A stretch of 64,000 bases of DNA from Neopestalotiopsis rosae (lineage: Eukaryota; Ascomycota; Sordariomycetes; Amphisphaeriales; Sporocadaceae): contig JALGAS010000013.1 in assembly GCA_023078685.1 (NCBI GenBank), forward strand, positions 191,001 to 255,000, given 5' to 3'. Of the stretch, positions 46,381 to 58,332 are shown one piece after another; within the stretch, counting starts at the first letter, position 1, and every line of letters starts with the position of its first letter. Below the pieces are notes generated by a model, which was not told the origin of the DNA, searched no databases, and saw only the letters and a list, made by a program, of their open reading frames with translations. Both the position numbers and the translations under genes were made by a program.

Positions 46381-48196
46381 ATGCGTTTTCTGGTGGTGGC
46401 TTTCACATGTCTTTGGGCAGTGTGGTCTGTGACGGCTGCGAATTCATCCTCGGCTGAGCCGCCAACCTGTGGTGTATGTTCGTCTCGAATCACGAGGAAA
46501 GACATTCTTCCCAACGGAATCACTGACTGGTCAAAATAGTTACTATGTATTGCTACTACGACAGCATACTCGGGGTTGTGCAGTATCACGGACGCCGATT
46601 GTATATGCACCAACGCCGAACTAAACGCCCAGATCGAAGCCTGTGTAACCGCGAATTGCACGATCAAAGAAGCACTACGTAAGCAATGGAAAGCTGGAGC
46701 AATCGGAACGCTCGACGGCTAACATGCAAGCCCAGAAACTCAAAAATACAGTTATGAAACTTGTGGCAAGGAAGGGGAAGATCGAAGAGCCGAAGTCTGG
46801 ATCATTGGCATAACGTTTGGTGCACTTGGACTATTCGCCTTTGGACTGCGATGCCTTGCCAGACTATACGTGGGTGCTCAGTCTTGGGGGATGGATGACT
46901 GGGTCATGTGCGGCAACATGCTCTTCATGATACCACTCTGCGTACTATCCGTGCCACGCAAGTATACCCACATACCGATGTGTTTTCCATCAGGCTAACC
47001 TTGAGTATAGTCTCGCAGCATGGCTTGGGCCTTGACATGTGGTTTGTAGACTTTGACGATATCACATCTATTCTCTACGTAAGGGCTTTCGAATCTTGTT
47101 TTCTGTTTCCACCAGAAAGAAGTATCTGACCGAGAAGCAGTACTACTTCTGGGATGAGATGCTCTACATCACGGCACTCGCCTTGACAAAAGTATCCATC
47201 TTGTTCTTCTACCTGAAAGTTTTCCCGAAACGATCATTTCGAATCTGCGTCTACATTTTGATAGCGCTCAATCTCTGCTACGCCCTCGGATATGTCCTCG
47301 TCCTCATCTTTCAATGTTCGCCCATCAACGGCGCCTGGCTGAGCTGGGACGGAGAATACGATGCCAAGTGCGTCAGCATCAACATTTTGGGCTGGTCGGC
47401 CGCGGCTATCAACATCGCCCTGGATTTGGCAACCATTCTTTTGCCGCTCCCCGAGCTCTTTCAACTGTCCATGTCGTGGAAAAAGAAGGTTCAAATTCTG
47501 CTCATGTTCATGGTCGGCTTCTTGTGAGTTGTGAATCATTTCGCTTTGGATATCATGGTCCATCAGACTAAACTGTTCGTGTGATAGTGTTACCATTGTC
47601 AGTGCCATCCGACTGCGATCCTTGATTGAGTTTGGTACGACGCAAAATGTCACTCGTAAGTCTTTTGTCGAAAAAAAAAAGATCATGAATTCTCTAGTAT
47701 GGAATAGCTAACCCCGATTACAGAGGATTACGTCGAGGTTGGGTATTGGTCAACAATCGAAGTTCCTGTCGGCATCATCTGCGCCTGCATGCCTGCGGTC
47801 CGTTCGCTCTTTAGCAAGGTTCTCCCGAGTCTATTTGGGACCACCCGAGGTGGCAAGTCTGAGTACTACGGTTACAGTCATGGTCAAAGTCACAACCGCG
47901 GATACTCGTCCAAGATGTCGTCGTCGGGATTGGGAGGCTTGAACAGCACGTCGGAAAACGCCCAAATCAGAATCAAGCAGGAGTGGACGGTCATGAGCAA
48001 TCCGGCCGAGAACGGGAGCGACGTTGAGCTGCGATCTTTTGAGCAGCAAATTGCTGGTGTTGAGAAGCCCAAGAAGCTCAGACTTGCCAAGCAAAATAAT
48101 GATGAGTGGAGCAGTACGGAGGAATATCCAGGGGAATACAGAGGCCATCACCGTGGCCGAGGCTCGGCAAGCACACAAGGATCGAATATGATCTAA
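46381..48196 (+). CDS. CFEM-domain G-protein-coupled receptor, Pth11-like
   Basis: Seven exons keep phase: 46381-46473, 46540-46678, 46736-46957, 47011-47078, 47141-47523, 47588-47655 and 47724-48196, giving 481 residues. A signal peptide leads to a CFEM domain with the expected eight Cys (PPTCGLLC, GLCSITDADCICTN, EACVTANC, YETCG). A seven-helix region of the Pth11/rhodopsin-like fungal type follows, with VWIIGITFGALGLFAFGLRC, LGLDMWFVDFDDITSILY, ITALALTKVSILFFYLKVFP and GWSAAAINIALDLATILLPLPEL. A Ser/Gly/Lys-rich cytoplasmic tail of about 120 residues ends the protein. Such receptors sense surfaces or hosts and signal through cAMP in plant- and insect-pathogenic fungi (family knowledge, Pth11 of Magnaporthe). 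Intron 3 (46958-47010) must start with GC (GCAAGT) to restore frame and family sequence. Introns have CTAAC or CTGAC branch points. Confidence 0.88.
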
Positions 48197-49379
48197 ATTT
48201 CCTTTATTCATAGATAATAGACTAAACCGATAAAGTCGTTAATCATTCAAGGATCGTATTTGATCAAAACACCGAAGACGTCCAATACTGTTTGCACATT
48301 TGGTCGATTCCCAGCCATGCAAAGCACCCGCCCACACTCCCGGCGTATGCCATTATAGGAGAGGTACAGGTAACATGCTGCTGTATCGGCAAGCATGCGT
48401 GAAGTAATCTGTTCAGGTTAACGACGTGTGCGTTGTCCCTTGTTTTCACATTTTACTCAAGCACAGAGTGATTTGCCACATACTGGTTCGCATTCACTAC
48501 CAATATTACACGTCAAAAAAGGTGGAAGTACTTTGTAGGATGCTTGTTCAAAATTTCCAGAGCTGCACTCATGCCTAGATCACACTGCATAAGTGCATGC
48601 ATGCAGCCTAGGTCTGCGATACATTGCCCTACACCGAAACAAGTAACTCCGTTAAAATCTCTCCTCAGGCCTCTTGGAACACTCATTGCATGTCAATTTG
48701 TCTGAATACCAATACTAGTCGAATGCACTCATGTTGATACTCCAGATGGAGGATATAAATTCCGTTCCCAGCATAGTGCTCATGATGGAAAAGGCAAGTG
48801 CTCGCCATGACCTTACTGTGATAATGATCGGAACACGTAAAGGCGAGACATGTTTCCACGAGCGGCACAACTGCAAGAAGAAACGAAATACGTGGGGAAA
48901 TCAATAAAAATAAAGTCTCGACCTGAGATTATTCCTTTCCCGTCGCGAGCAATGCTACCGTTTTCCTTTTACCGTAGATGCCATGTTTCCCAGTATTCGA
49001 GCTTGTGCTCATTGTCTATGCCTTCACATATGATGTAGGTTATCTCCTTTACCATACAAGCGCTCCACCGAATTAGGTTAGCGTACAAGACTTTGTTACA
49101 GGACCACAACAGCCGCGTATCAATTACAATCTCCCTCTTTCCTTCTGCTTTATCGTTATCATACCTTCATCAACAACCATCGTACCTTCATCGATCCGGG
49201 ACCAATAAGAAAATGAATACAAGCTTTTGGTCGCATATCTCAAACATAAAGAAATACACAATATCCGACGTGACGATTGTAGGAACTTCGATTTCCTCTT
49301 TTTGGGGTCTTGGTTCTGGCGGCGGGTTTGGGGAGAAAACGCGCCACGGCGTCGCAGGCAGGCAACCTCATTCCGCCCA
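48197..49379. other. Convergent intergenic region
   Basis: It lies between the receptor stop and the coiled-coil protein stop. No gene is seen; the frame at 49093-49428 reads into the antisense of the next gene's 3' end. Confidence 0.5.
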
Positions 49380-51977
49380 CTATTTCTCGGCCTGCTCAGC
49401 CTTGAGCGCCTCCCGCGTCGTGACATAGACGCCGCCAGGCCCCTTGTTCGAAGGGGACCTGACAAACACTAGGCCCGTGTTCACGGACCTGGAGCGGTCG
49501 TGCTTTCTGGGCCGCGAGCCGCTCCTCTCCTTGGGGCGAGACCTGAGCTTGGCCGCCTGCGCCGAGAGCTCCCTGACCTGGGCTCCCGCCGCGTCGAGTT
49601 GCGCCCGCGTGTTCGCCAAGTCCTGCAGCGCCGCGCCAAACTGTGCCGATACGGCCTGGTGCTGCTCCGTCAGCGCTGGCACCTTGTCGGCCTCGGTTCG
49701 GAGGCCTTCGATCTCGCCCTTGAGCTTGGTCTCCTCAGCCTTGAGACCTTCTGCCTCTGCCTCGAGGTCCTTGACGCGGCTTTCGAGGGTGGCCTTTTCT
49801 TCCATCACTTTTGCCATGGCTGTGGCGTCTTGCATCGTCTCCTTGAGCGCGTCCAAATCCGCTCGGTCTGATGCCAGCTTGTCCTTGTCAGCTTGCAGAG
49901 CAGCAGCGCCTTCGGCCTGCTTGTCAAGGTCAGCCTGGAGGCTTTCGGCGCGCTGCTCGAGCTCCTTGTGCTGCTGGCCCAGACGGTCTAGCTCTTGAGC
50001 CTTGACCTCCAGCGCTGTGATCTGTGTCTTGGTCGTTTCGATGGTCAATTCGAGGTCCTTGTTACATTCCTGAAGGTCCTTGTTGCGCCCCTCAAGGCCC
50101 TTGATCTCCGTGTAAGCCGTAGTCAGGTTCTGGAAGGCCTGATCGAGCTTTGCCATTGCCTCTAGCCTCTCTTGAGCGATGACCACGTTGGCGTCTTTGG
50201 CGCCCTGCAGCTCAGTCTCGAGGTTGGTAATCTTATCCCCGAGTTCTGCCTTGTCGGTGGCTGTCTGCGCCTCCATTTCCTCTAGCTTGGTCTTCTCCAC
50301 TGCGATGAGCTTCTCCGTGTTCTCCTTCTCTTCATCAAGGGCCTTTTTACCCTTGCTTTCGGACTCTTCAATCTGTGCCTCGAGATCCTTCTTGGAAATC
50401 TCGAGTTCACCAATCTCTGTCTTGAAGACTTCGACCTCGCCCTTGAATCCTTCTATTACTGATTGTAGCTCTTGAATTCTTCGCGAGAGGCTGTCGTTCT
50501 TCTTTTCCACCTCGTAGACGCGGTCCTTGAGCTTGTTCTTGCGCTCTTCTAGTCTTCCTTTCTCCCCGTTCAATGCGACGTTTTCGCTAGTAAGAATCTT
50601 GACCTTGGCCTTCAACGAATCTCGTTGGAAGATCAAATCATCTAGCTCTTTCATCTGTTCTTCATGGGCCCCTAGTTTCGCCTTGAAGGAATCGCGCTCA
50701 GAAATGAGCTTCTTGACCGTTTCAGCGTGTACTATCTGGTTCTTCTCCATATCAGACCGGATCGTATCGCGTTCAAGAGTAATGCTCTTGAGCTGTGCGA
50801 GTTGTGTGTCCTGAATTTCTACCGTTTTTCGCAAGGATTTGCGCTGACTTTCCAGGTCCTTGAGTTGTCGGTCCTGGGCCACGACTTTATTTTCAAAAGA
50901 CTTGGAAGACTGCTCCATCTCGGCAGTTTTTCGTATCAGGATCGCTTCGAGCTCTTTGTGTCGTGTCTCTTGCGCTGTCATGTCTCGTGCCAACTGGCTG
51001 ACCTGCTTCTCCAGGCTGTCACGCACGCCCCGGATCGCGTTCCGCTCGTCCTCGGCATCGTTGAGCATTCCCTTTTGCAGCGAAAGGTTGCTGCGGTGCT
51101 CATCGAGCTGAGTTCGCTGGTTCTGCAACTCACGGTTCAGAACCTCTTTGGCATTGCGCTCAAAGCTGAGTGACTTTTGCAGGTCCTTTGTCTCGTGGGT
51201 CCGGGCCGAGAGTTTCTCGTTGGTCTCGGCCAGCTCCTTGTCGAGGTGGGCTCGCAAATCTCGGAGACTAATGGCCTGATTCTCGAGCTCGTCAATTTTG
51301 TCGAGCAGGTCCCGCTCCGTCTTCCGAGGCGACGGCAAGTCTCGGCTCTGGTGGCCCCGGGAAGCTGCCGATCCCGGAGGGAAGATCTGAATGTGGACCT
51401 GGCGCTTCTGGGACGGGCTCTTGGCCAGCTCGGCGGAGGAAGAGACCCGAGCGCGAGGCCTGATCTTGACCCGTGACACCGTGGGCGATGGCACACGCCG
51501 GATGTGCTTGACATGGCCAGATGGCGGACAGTTCATGTCGGTGATCGTCTCATCTGACGCTACGCTGGTGGCCTGTGTGCTGCTGGTCGAGACTTCGGAC
51601 AAGACAGACTGGGAATCTGTCTCGTGCTCGTAGCTGTCGTAATTGTCGGGGCCCTCGTATGGCCAAGCGTCCCTCTGTTCGAAAGGAGCAGAAGCATACG
51701 TTGGTGCATGCTGAGCGGCCTCCGGCCTGCGGTTGAAGCGTGCTGCGAGTGGATGCTGAGAGGTCATACCCGTCGAGGTGGACTTGAGTATACCCCTGCT
51801 TGGTGCCGGTCTGTCACTCGAGCGGCTGGATAATGTCTCTGTTTCCGAGGTCATTCCTGTTGTTGATACCATTGCTGGTCGCCGATCCGGCTGCTCGCAG
51901 TAGTCTTGAGATGGGAAGCCGCCTGGCATGGCAGCAGCTCTGACATCAACTCGAGATCGAGCTAGTGACGCCATCAT
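49380..51977 (-). CDS. Long coiled-coil protein, unknown role
   Basis: A single-exon gene for 865 residues. The first 210 are Ser/Arg/Pro-rich and probably disordered. Residues from about 220 to 810 are almost continuous heptad-like coiled coil rich in Glu, Lys, Leu and Gln (for example EKQVSQLARDMTAQETRHKE). A basic Ser/Arg stretch (RSRPKERSGSRPRKHDRSRS) and the tail GLVFVRSPSNKGPGGVYVTT, which looks like a conserved short motif, close the protein. The architecture suggests a tether, cytoskeletal, spindle-pole or Golgi-type scaffold, but family cannot be settled by eye because coiled coils resemble each other. MMASL allows a start one codon later. Long open frames on the opposite strand (49444-49998 and others) reflect the biased codon composition. 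Confidence 0.88.
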   Translation of the reverse strand: MMASLARSRVDVRAAAMPGGFPSQDYCEQPDRRPAMVSTTGMTSETETLSSRSSDRPAPSRGILKSTSTGMTSQHPLAARFNRRPEAAQHAPTYASAPFEQRDAWPYEGPDNYDSYEHETDSQSVLSEVSTSSTQATSVASDETITDMNCPPSGHVKHIRRVPSPTVSRVKIRPRARVSSSAELAKSPSQKRQVHIQIFPPGSAASRGHQSRDLPSPRKTERDLLDKIDELENQAISLRDLRAHLDKELAETNEKLSARTHETKDLQKSLSFERNAKEVLNRELQNQRTQLDEHRSNLSLQKGMLNDAEDERNAIRGVRDSLEKQVSQLARDMTAQETRHKELEAILIRKTAEMEQSSKSFENKVVAQDRQLKDLESQRKSLRKTVEIQDTQLAQLKSITLERDTIRSDMEKNQIVHAETVKKLISERDSFKAKLGAHEEQMKELDDLIFQRDSLKAKVKILTSENVALNGEKGRLEERKNKLKDRVYEVEKKNDSLSRRIQELQSVIEGFKGEVEVFKTEIGELEISKKDLEAQIEESESKGKKALDEEKENTEKLIAVEKTKLEEMEAQTATDKAELGDKITNLETELQGAKDANVVIAQERLEAMAKLDQAFQNLTTAYTEIKGLEGRNKDLQECNKDLELTIETTKTQITALEVKAQELDRLGQQHKELEQRAESLQADLDKQAEGAAALQADKDKLASDRADLDALKETMQDATAMAKVMEEKATLESRVKDLEAEAEGLKAEETKLKGEIEGLRTEADKVPALTEQHQAVSAQFGAALQDLANTRAQLDAAGAQVRELSAQAAKLRSRPKERSGSRPRKHDRSRSVNTGLVFVRSPSNKGPGGVYVTTREALKAEQAEK

Positions 51978-54900
51978 GTCTGTGGATTTGTTTGACTTTA
52001 TGTGTAATCTGTGATTGCCTGCACTGTCTTGCTGATGTGAAGATGTGGTGGTAGAATCTGTGGTGGAGCTGGAACCAATGTTGTAATAATTAGGGCAAGT
52101 GGTTGTAAGTCGTCGTGGTAGATCATTTCGTTTGGGATATAGTTTCTCTGAGTTCAGGCTGGCGTCAAAAAGTTAAGCGGCTCGATCAGTGTCTTGGGCA
52201 AAAAGGCAGTCAGCTGGTGTTGAGAAGAAGAGTGTAAGCCAAGAGGGAGAAGAGAGAAGATTGACGGGATCGAGGTATATGTGGCTGGAGTGCAGCCAGG
52301 CGTTGCGCATACCAAGACGGTCGGGTATAAGAGGATCCCAGCAAGGCAATGGAGAGCTGCATGCTGCACCGGGGATTCGCAAGCCCATCCATGGCCAAGA
52401 AAGACCCTGCTTCGGGCGGGTTGGTTATTACATTAGTTAGGTCCTATCTTTATGGGTCTAGATGGTAGCTATGCTATGGGGCAACGCTGTTCTACACGGG
52501 GTCCTCGAGTTGTCGACCTATGGTTTGGGGAAACCTCATGGCAGGTCAGGGTGAGTCACTAAAACAAAGGACAGGCATAACAGGGCTGCCAATCACGGTC
52601 AATGTCAGCGTATAAGAAAAGAGTTTCTCCCACGAGGCTTTTCTCAAACATCGTGTAAGTGGCCCACAGACGGGAGCCATGCACTTCTCCATTTGGTTGG
52701 ACAGGGATCGTCCTTCTTTTTAGTGCAATTGTGCCACGTTGGGCATCGAGAAACGAGACCCAAACCGCCAAAACTGCCCAGCCCACCCTCTTTGATTGGC
52801 TGAGCGCAATACAGTTTGCCACAAACTGCCAGATCATCTAAGAAAAGTAAGGAAAGGTCATATATTCCGTCCACTGAAACTACCCCGTGTGGAGTCGCGG
52901 GCCCGGCACAGCGCTCAAGCGCCCGGCGCCTTTTTTTATTTATTTTTTTTCTCCATTGCTCTGGCTGCTTCTTTTTTGAAGCCTAATGACGATACCCGGG
53001 CTGACCCGGGCTAGGATCCCCTCCTCAAGCATCTCAGGGCTCCTGGTGATTGGTGCAAGGGCTATGCCGTTTTTATATACTTGCAGCAATCTCCATTCCA
53101 TAGCCGATTGCGCTCGCTGGTGCCATTGCAATTCGGACCACGCAGGGTTTTTTCAAGTCATGGTATTTTGTGCCATCTGTGCCCATGCAACCCATGGAGA
53201 TACCTCAACTGATCGCTGTTCTCGACATGACGACAAATATCGCACTGGGGCCATCCTGCACGAGATGTCCACGTTTCCCCAGGAATGAGGAGAGCATGCG
53301 CAGCTGCGTGTCCATCTAGTATGGCAATGCACTATGTCCTACAGTGTTGCATCCGGGGAAAGGTAAGGCACAAAAGGACTCTGAGGGAGGGTGGGAGGAA
53401 TGGCGCCGCAAAACCCAACTCGGGCACAAGGTGATGAGATGGACAAATGAACATTGGCCAAAATGTGGGAGGCGAAAATGAGCCAAAAAAGGTGTGATGA
53501 GACCTCTGTCTGGAACGCCCGATTGGAGACTGGTAACGGAGAAAGTGTGATATCGAAAGGGTTGAACACAATCAGCTGACTTGAATCACCACAATTCAAA
53601 CCAGGCCCGGCCATCAGCCCCGACGAAATGTCAAGGCCCAGTCCCTTTGGGCATCCTGCGCTGACTTTCAGCCAACTACAGATTGAATTTCGATCGACTT
53701 TATACGAGCTACCTCGTACAGAAGGTGGCATTATTATGATGATTTTCTTGTTTCCGGGACCTTGTGCGACGTCGCTTCTGGTGCAGGCATGACGGGGCTA
53801 AAAGCAAGTGCTGCCATCGGGCGCAAAACTTTCGTCAGACAATGATACGTTGGCAGTGGCAGTGTTTATATTTCAATCCTAACATCCTTTGAGCCTAACA
53901 TTCGCTGATTGATGCAACTTGTTGGCCTATGGGAACGCGTCTTGGTGGAAGAAAAATATCGCAGCTGGGCGCGCGGAGGCGAGACATTGTGTTGTTCCAG
54001 CATGACACTGTCTTAGCGAGAGAATGCCAACCCAATAGGCATATCTGATGTGAACTACGTAAATGGTCCACGAAGAATGGGATATGCCATGCTGTCTCCG
54101 AGCAATCATTCGCTTTGATGTCAGTACTCGCCGAATGCCTTTCTTGGTCTCGGTAAAGTCACCAGCATTCTCGTTTTCCGCACTCCAAACAGAGCGAGAA
54201 AATATAAGCCCCGAAAGCCTAGGAACCAGATTGGCATGAAGTAAAGACACCATGAATGAGTCTGCTAAGACGTACTGTGTATAAATCTTGCCGTGACACG
54301 AGAATAGAGCTCGAAATAGCGCATGATGGAAGACGGGAGTCTTGGTAACAAGTGGTGCTATACAATAGTGCTATATGTTATAAAATACTTTATCAAGGCC
54401 GACACCCGAGATGATGCGTATGGGCAAAATCGCGCTTCACGAGGCGATTGCCCGGGTACGCAATATCAAAAGGAGTAAGAATCAACCGGTGCTGCAATGT
54501 TTTGGGTCATCTGCTTCGATTACCTCTCAAGCGAATCAATCGGAGCCATGGTAAGGCGCAAGCGGGTCTGCACCATGACGAATCATCACTTCAGAGGTTA
54601 TCCAGTTCTCGGTTTGTGGCTCAGCAGACAGTTCAAAAAGCAGCCAGCTAGATAGACAGGTATTATGCACTGCTAAAAATGGACACCGGCCACAAGCCTG
54701 GAAATCATGACGCACAGGGAAACCCGAAAATATCATCCGAGTTCTTGGTAACATGATAGAAGGGTTTGTCATTATACGAGAGACATTCAGTTGGATCACC
54801 CGCAAGGGATCGAGTAACTAGATAGTCTCGGCAGTCCCCTCCAGAGTATTTGCATTTGGAAGGTGAAGCGGCAGCTGTTCAGGGGCCAAGTAGCTTGTAA

Positions 54901-55645
54901 AGTGTAATCAAACGCTTGAACAAACACGCGTGACATATATGCATCTGTTCTACTATGAAAAGGAGCATCCGAGGATAAGTATAGCGATAACAGTCTCAAT
55001 CTCTTCTCCTTTTCACTGTACTTTTACAAGCCGTAGAGGCTTTTCCATGTCCCAGCACGATTAGCCATGATGAATTGCTACGTACGTGCATGGCATCATA
55101 TGGGCACGCCAGCGATCTACAAGTGTCTCTTGACGATTGAAGCATCGCACTCTAGGCACCATATATCTCAGCAATCTGTCGGAAGTTGCGCCCCGTTTCT
55201 TGTGGTCGAAGGGAAGGATACGGATACAGAGTGTCCGCGGCATAAGAATCTAAAAGACGGAGAAGAGAGCGAAAGCCGCTCAATGTGCAGGCAACCGGGC
55301 GATGAGTTCACAATTCCTTAGTCATTGCATTAGAATGATAGTAATGATTACCTTCTCTTCGTTGGTCGTCACGCACACGCGCAGTTGTTGGGGCCGTAGA
55401 GAAGAGTGACTCATTAGTGCTAACTTTCTCAGAAGTTTGTTGACTTCGGCGGCCTCGCGGCTGCCTTGTTGACAACGTATCAAACTCGAGTCTAGCATTT
55501 CTCTTTAGTAGGAAAAACTTGACACTGCTCTTCGCAAGCAATCATTTGTCCTTTATTTTCTTCTCCATTGCACCACTGCTACCACGATCGTGATATCTCT
55601 AGCCTATCCTCGCACACATTTCGGCATTCCACCACACGAATTCAC
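51978..55645. other. Long intergenic region between divergent genes
   Basis: This 3.7 kb has no supported gene. Frames such as 53339-53731 and 53927-54253 have no motifs. It should contain the promoters of the minus-strand coiled-coil gene and the plus-strand phosphoesterase. Confidence 0.5.
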
Positions 55646-56635
55646 ATGAGCGCGTCCGCCATGGATACCAGAAGAATCAAGACAAAGATTCTCATTCTCT
55701 CCGACACTCATGGAGAAGATCTTGTGCTTCCACCACAGCACGCAGATGTCGCAATACATTGCGGCGATCTCACCGAGGAGTCCAAGCTCGCAGAGTTCCG
55801 CACCACGCTCAACCTTCTCAGGCGATTGGACGCGCCGCTCAAAGTGGTCATTGCGGGAAATCACGACTTCACTCTGGACACACCAAGTTTCAAGAAAATT
55901 CTATTGGAAGCCGCCGACCAGGCTTCGGACCTCGAATTAGTCAAACAGATGTATGGAGATTTTGGAGAGGCGAGGAAGATGATTGACGACGCGAAGGACG
56001 CTGGGATCATTTTTCTCGATGAGGGGAACCATCAAATTAAACTGGAAAATGGTGCCTTGCTGCAAGTCTACGCTACGCCCTTCACGCCAGGTAGAGGAGG
56101 CTGGGGATTCCACTATATCCCAGAAACAGGACGAGACTTTGACATCGCCCAGGGGACTGATATTGTCGTGAGCCACGGACCACCTCTTGGGATCATGGAT
56201 TATACCGACTCTAGGACCAGAGCAGGGTGTCCGCATTTGTTTGGAGCGGTCGCTCGGTCAAGGCCCCGGTTGCATTGCTTTGGACACATTCATGAAGGTT
56301 GGGGTGCGAAGCTCGTAACATGGCGAGAACAAATCAGCGACGTACCTTCGCACTTTAGCGACATCGACAATGGTCGTTCCATCGTCATTGACAAGCTTGC
56401 CAACATGATTCCTAACAAGTTTGACACGGCAGAGAATGCTGCAGAAAAGCAGAAAAAGGCTCAATCGCTTGTCCAACGCGGTTACGCCGTAACGTCACAT
56501 TGCTCGGAAGACAAGGATCCTCTTCAACCAGGACAAACGCTATTCGTCAACGCCTCCCTTGAAGGGCGTCACCCGCAATTACCGAATCAGCCATTTTGGA
56601 TGGTTGTTCTCGACTTGCCAGAATCAAGGGGTTGA
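55646..56635 (+). CDS. Calcineurin-like metallophosphoesterase
   Basis: A single-exon gene for 329 residues with the full metallophosphoesterase motif set. These are SDTHGE (Asp20, His22), HCGDLTEE (Asp41), AGNHDF (Asn72, His73), VSHGPP (His177) and GHIHEGWG (His214, His216). These residues hold two metal ions and hydrolyse phosphoesters. The layout resembles the group that includes mammalian MPPED1/MPPED2, for which cyclic nucleotides have been reported as substrates. The fungal substrate is unknown. No signal peptide or membrane helix is present, so it is probably cytosolic. The ATG at 55646 gives a compact N terminus; 55661 is a close alternative, and the frame is open from 55568. Confidence 0.92.
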   Translation: MSASAMDTRRIKTKILILSDTHGEDLVLPPQHADVAIHCGDLTEESKLAEFRTTLNLLRRLDAPLKVVIAGNHDFTLDTPSFKKILLEAADQASDLELVKQMYGDFGEARKMIDDAKDAGIIFLDEGNHQIKLENGALLQVYATPFTPGRGGWGFHYIPETGRDFDIAQGTDIVVSHGPPLGIMDYTDSRTRAGCPHLFGAVARSRPRLHCFGHIHEGWGAKLVTWREQISDVPSHFSDIDNGRSIVIDKLANMIPNKFDTAENAAEKQKKAQSLVQRGYAVTSHCSEDKDPLQPGQTLFVNASLEGRHPQLPNQPFWMVVLDLPESRG

Positions 56636-58332
56636 GTTGTTGCTTCCCACAATGGCCGCATGCAGTCATGCCTCAAGTGCCAGGTCAGCTAGCCAGCACA
56701 AGAAGCAGCTGAAGTCAATTGAGAAACTACTCAAGGTATCTAATAGGATTGATAGGCTTCACCTGAGCAACCGAAATAACAGGCCTAGCAGCATTAAATG
56801 GAGCTCCATCAATTCAAGGCCAGCGTCGCGCTTCTCACCAGTCCCGGGCTGGTAATAGCCACCAATGAATCGACAACTCAGGAACCCATGGAAGTGGACA
56901 GACGGATAGATTGGTTCAAATGTATGGGTTCGGAGAATGGATTCGAGAGTCTGGGGGATGTGCTCTGGGCGGTCTTCCGTCGCACGTAGTGGCGATTCGT
57001 ACATACTTATAGCGCCTCCCCTTAAAGTTCCGGCGAAGCGCGTGCCTTTGTATGTCAAATAACGTGACGCTCAGGGGGTCTGCATGCAAGCAGACCGTCG
57101 AAAGAGCGGAAGAGGTCTATCACAAGATTCACCATGCAAGGTCAACACGACTGAGTAAACCACTCTTGCATCCTTCCACTTAGTTTTCTCCCACAAAAAG
57201 AAAGTAAGACAAGGGAGAAAGAGAAAAGAGTAATCAAGTCTCCAATAAGAAAGGCAAGTCAGAGTTTATCGAATGCTCCTCAAACCGATTAGAGCATAAA
57301 TGACGAAGGCGCTATAATCGAGTCTCGGTGCGGGTATGCCACCGACCCCCGGATGCGGCGACACAAGTGGATCCCATCACGTCCGGTAACCACCGACAAT
57401 AAACGGCTTTCTCAAGCGGCCGATCCGACGTGACGGGAACGCACGGCGCGGAATCTGTCCGGGCCGATTTCCGGAGTGAGGAGGAACTACCTAGGTATAG
57501 ATGACAAATGGGGAAATGAGGACAGCTCTTTACGCGGAGTCAATCAATGGCACTCTTAGCTTTGACGAGACCCGAAACCCAAGTTGACAATCATGCAGGT
57601 TCTGTCGTAATCTATGCACATCAGAGCATGTATTTTTTCCCCCAATCTCTTTGATCTTGATAGGCGCCATCCCTCGACCCGAGGGCGAATCTCAAAATAG
57701 TCGCATGAAGGTGGCAATAAATCAATGTTATCCAGTGAAAAATGGAGGGCTCACCAAATGAGAAAGCTTTCCTATATCTCGAATATTGCCCCAGTCATTG
57801 CTGCGGAAGACTGACATTAAAGGTTCACGTCATGTCCGTGCCTGAACATCCTTTGAAGCGGTGGGCCTGATTAATGGCTGAAGCCATTTGTTATTAGCAG
57901 CTATTTGTGCAAACTAGAAGATCAACGCTATGGATGATTGAGCTGACGCCGACCACGGCTCAAGATCTGATGATGGCCATACTTGAAAAGAGATAGAAAT
58001 GCTCTTCAATGAGAGGAGGTTCTGAGTATGCGTGCACACTGGTCACAAGCATGTAAAATTTCACAACGCCAAATGCACCCTCCTCCTAAATCCATGCCGA
58101 GTTTCCTGATGTGCCGTGAATATGCCTCGAAGCAATGACTATAACCTCACTGAAACGCCCTCAATGCCTGGGGAAAAAAAAAAAAAGAACCATGAATGCA
58201 GGAAAGAAGATGGCCAACCCTTGCGCAGAGAACGCCACATGGTTGTGCAATCATCGGAGTAAAAAGTCCAAATGCAGAGTCTATAGGCTGATAAGAAAAA
58301 GCTGAGCACCGTTTTCGCGCCAAGGTGTGATA
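56636..58332. other. Convergent intergenic region
   Basis: No supported gene in 1.7 kb. It holds the 3' ends of the phosphoesterase and RING genes and an A13 run at 58174-58186. Confidence 0.5.

Noticed and set aside
49444..49998. A 184-codon plus-strand frame at the end of the coiled-coil gene
   Set aside because: It is antisense to a long coherent coiled-coil protein; its Ser/Ala/Cys composition is the expected mirror of Glu/Leu/Gln codons.
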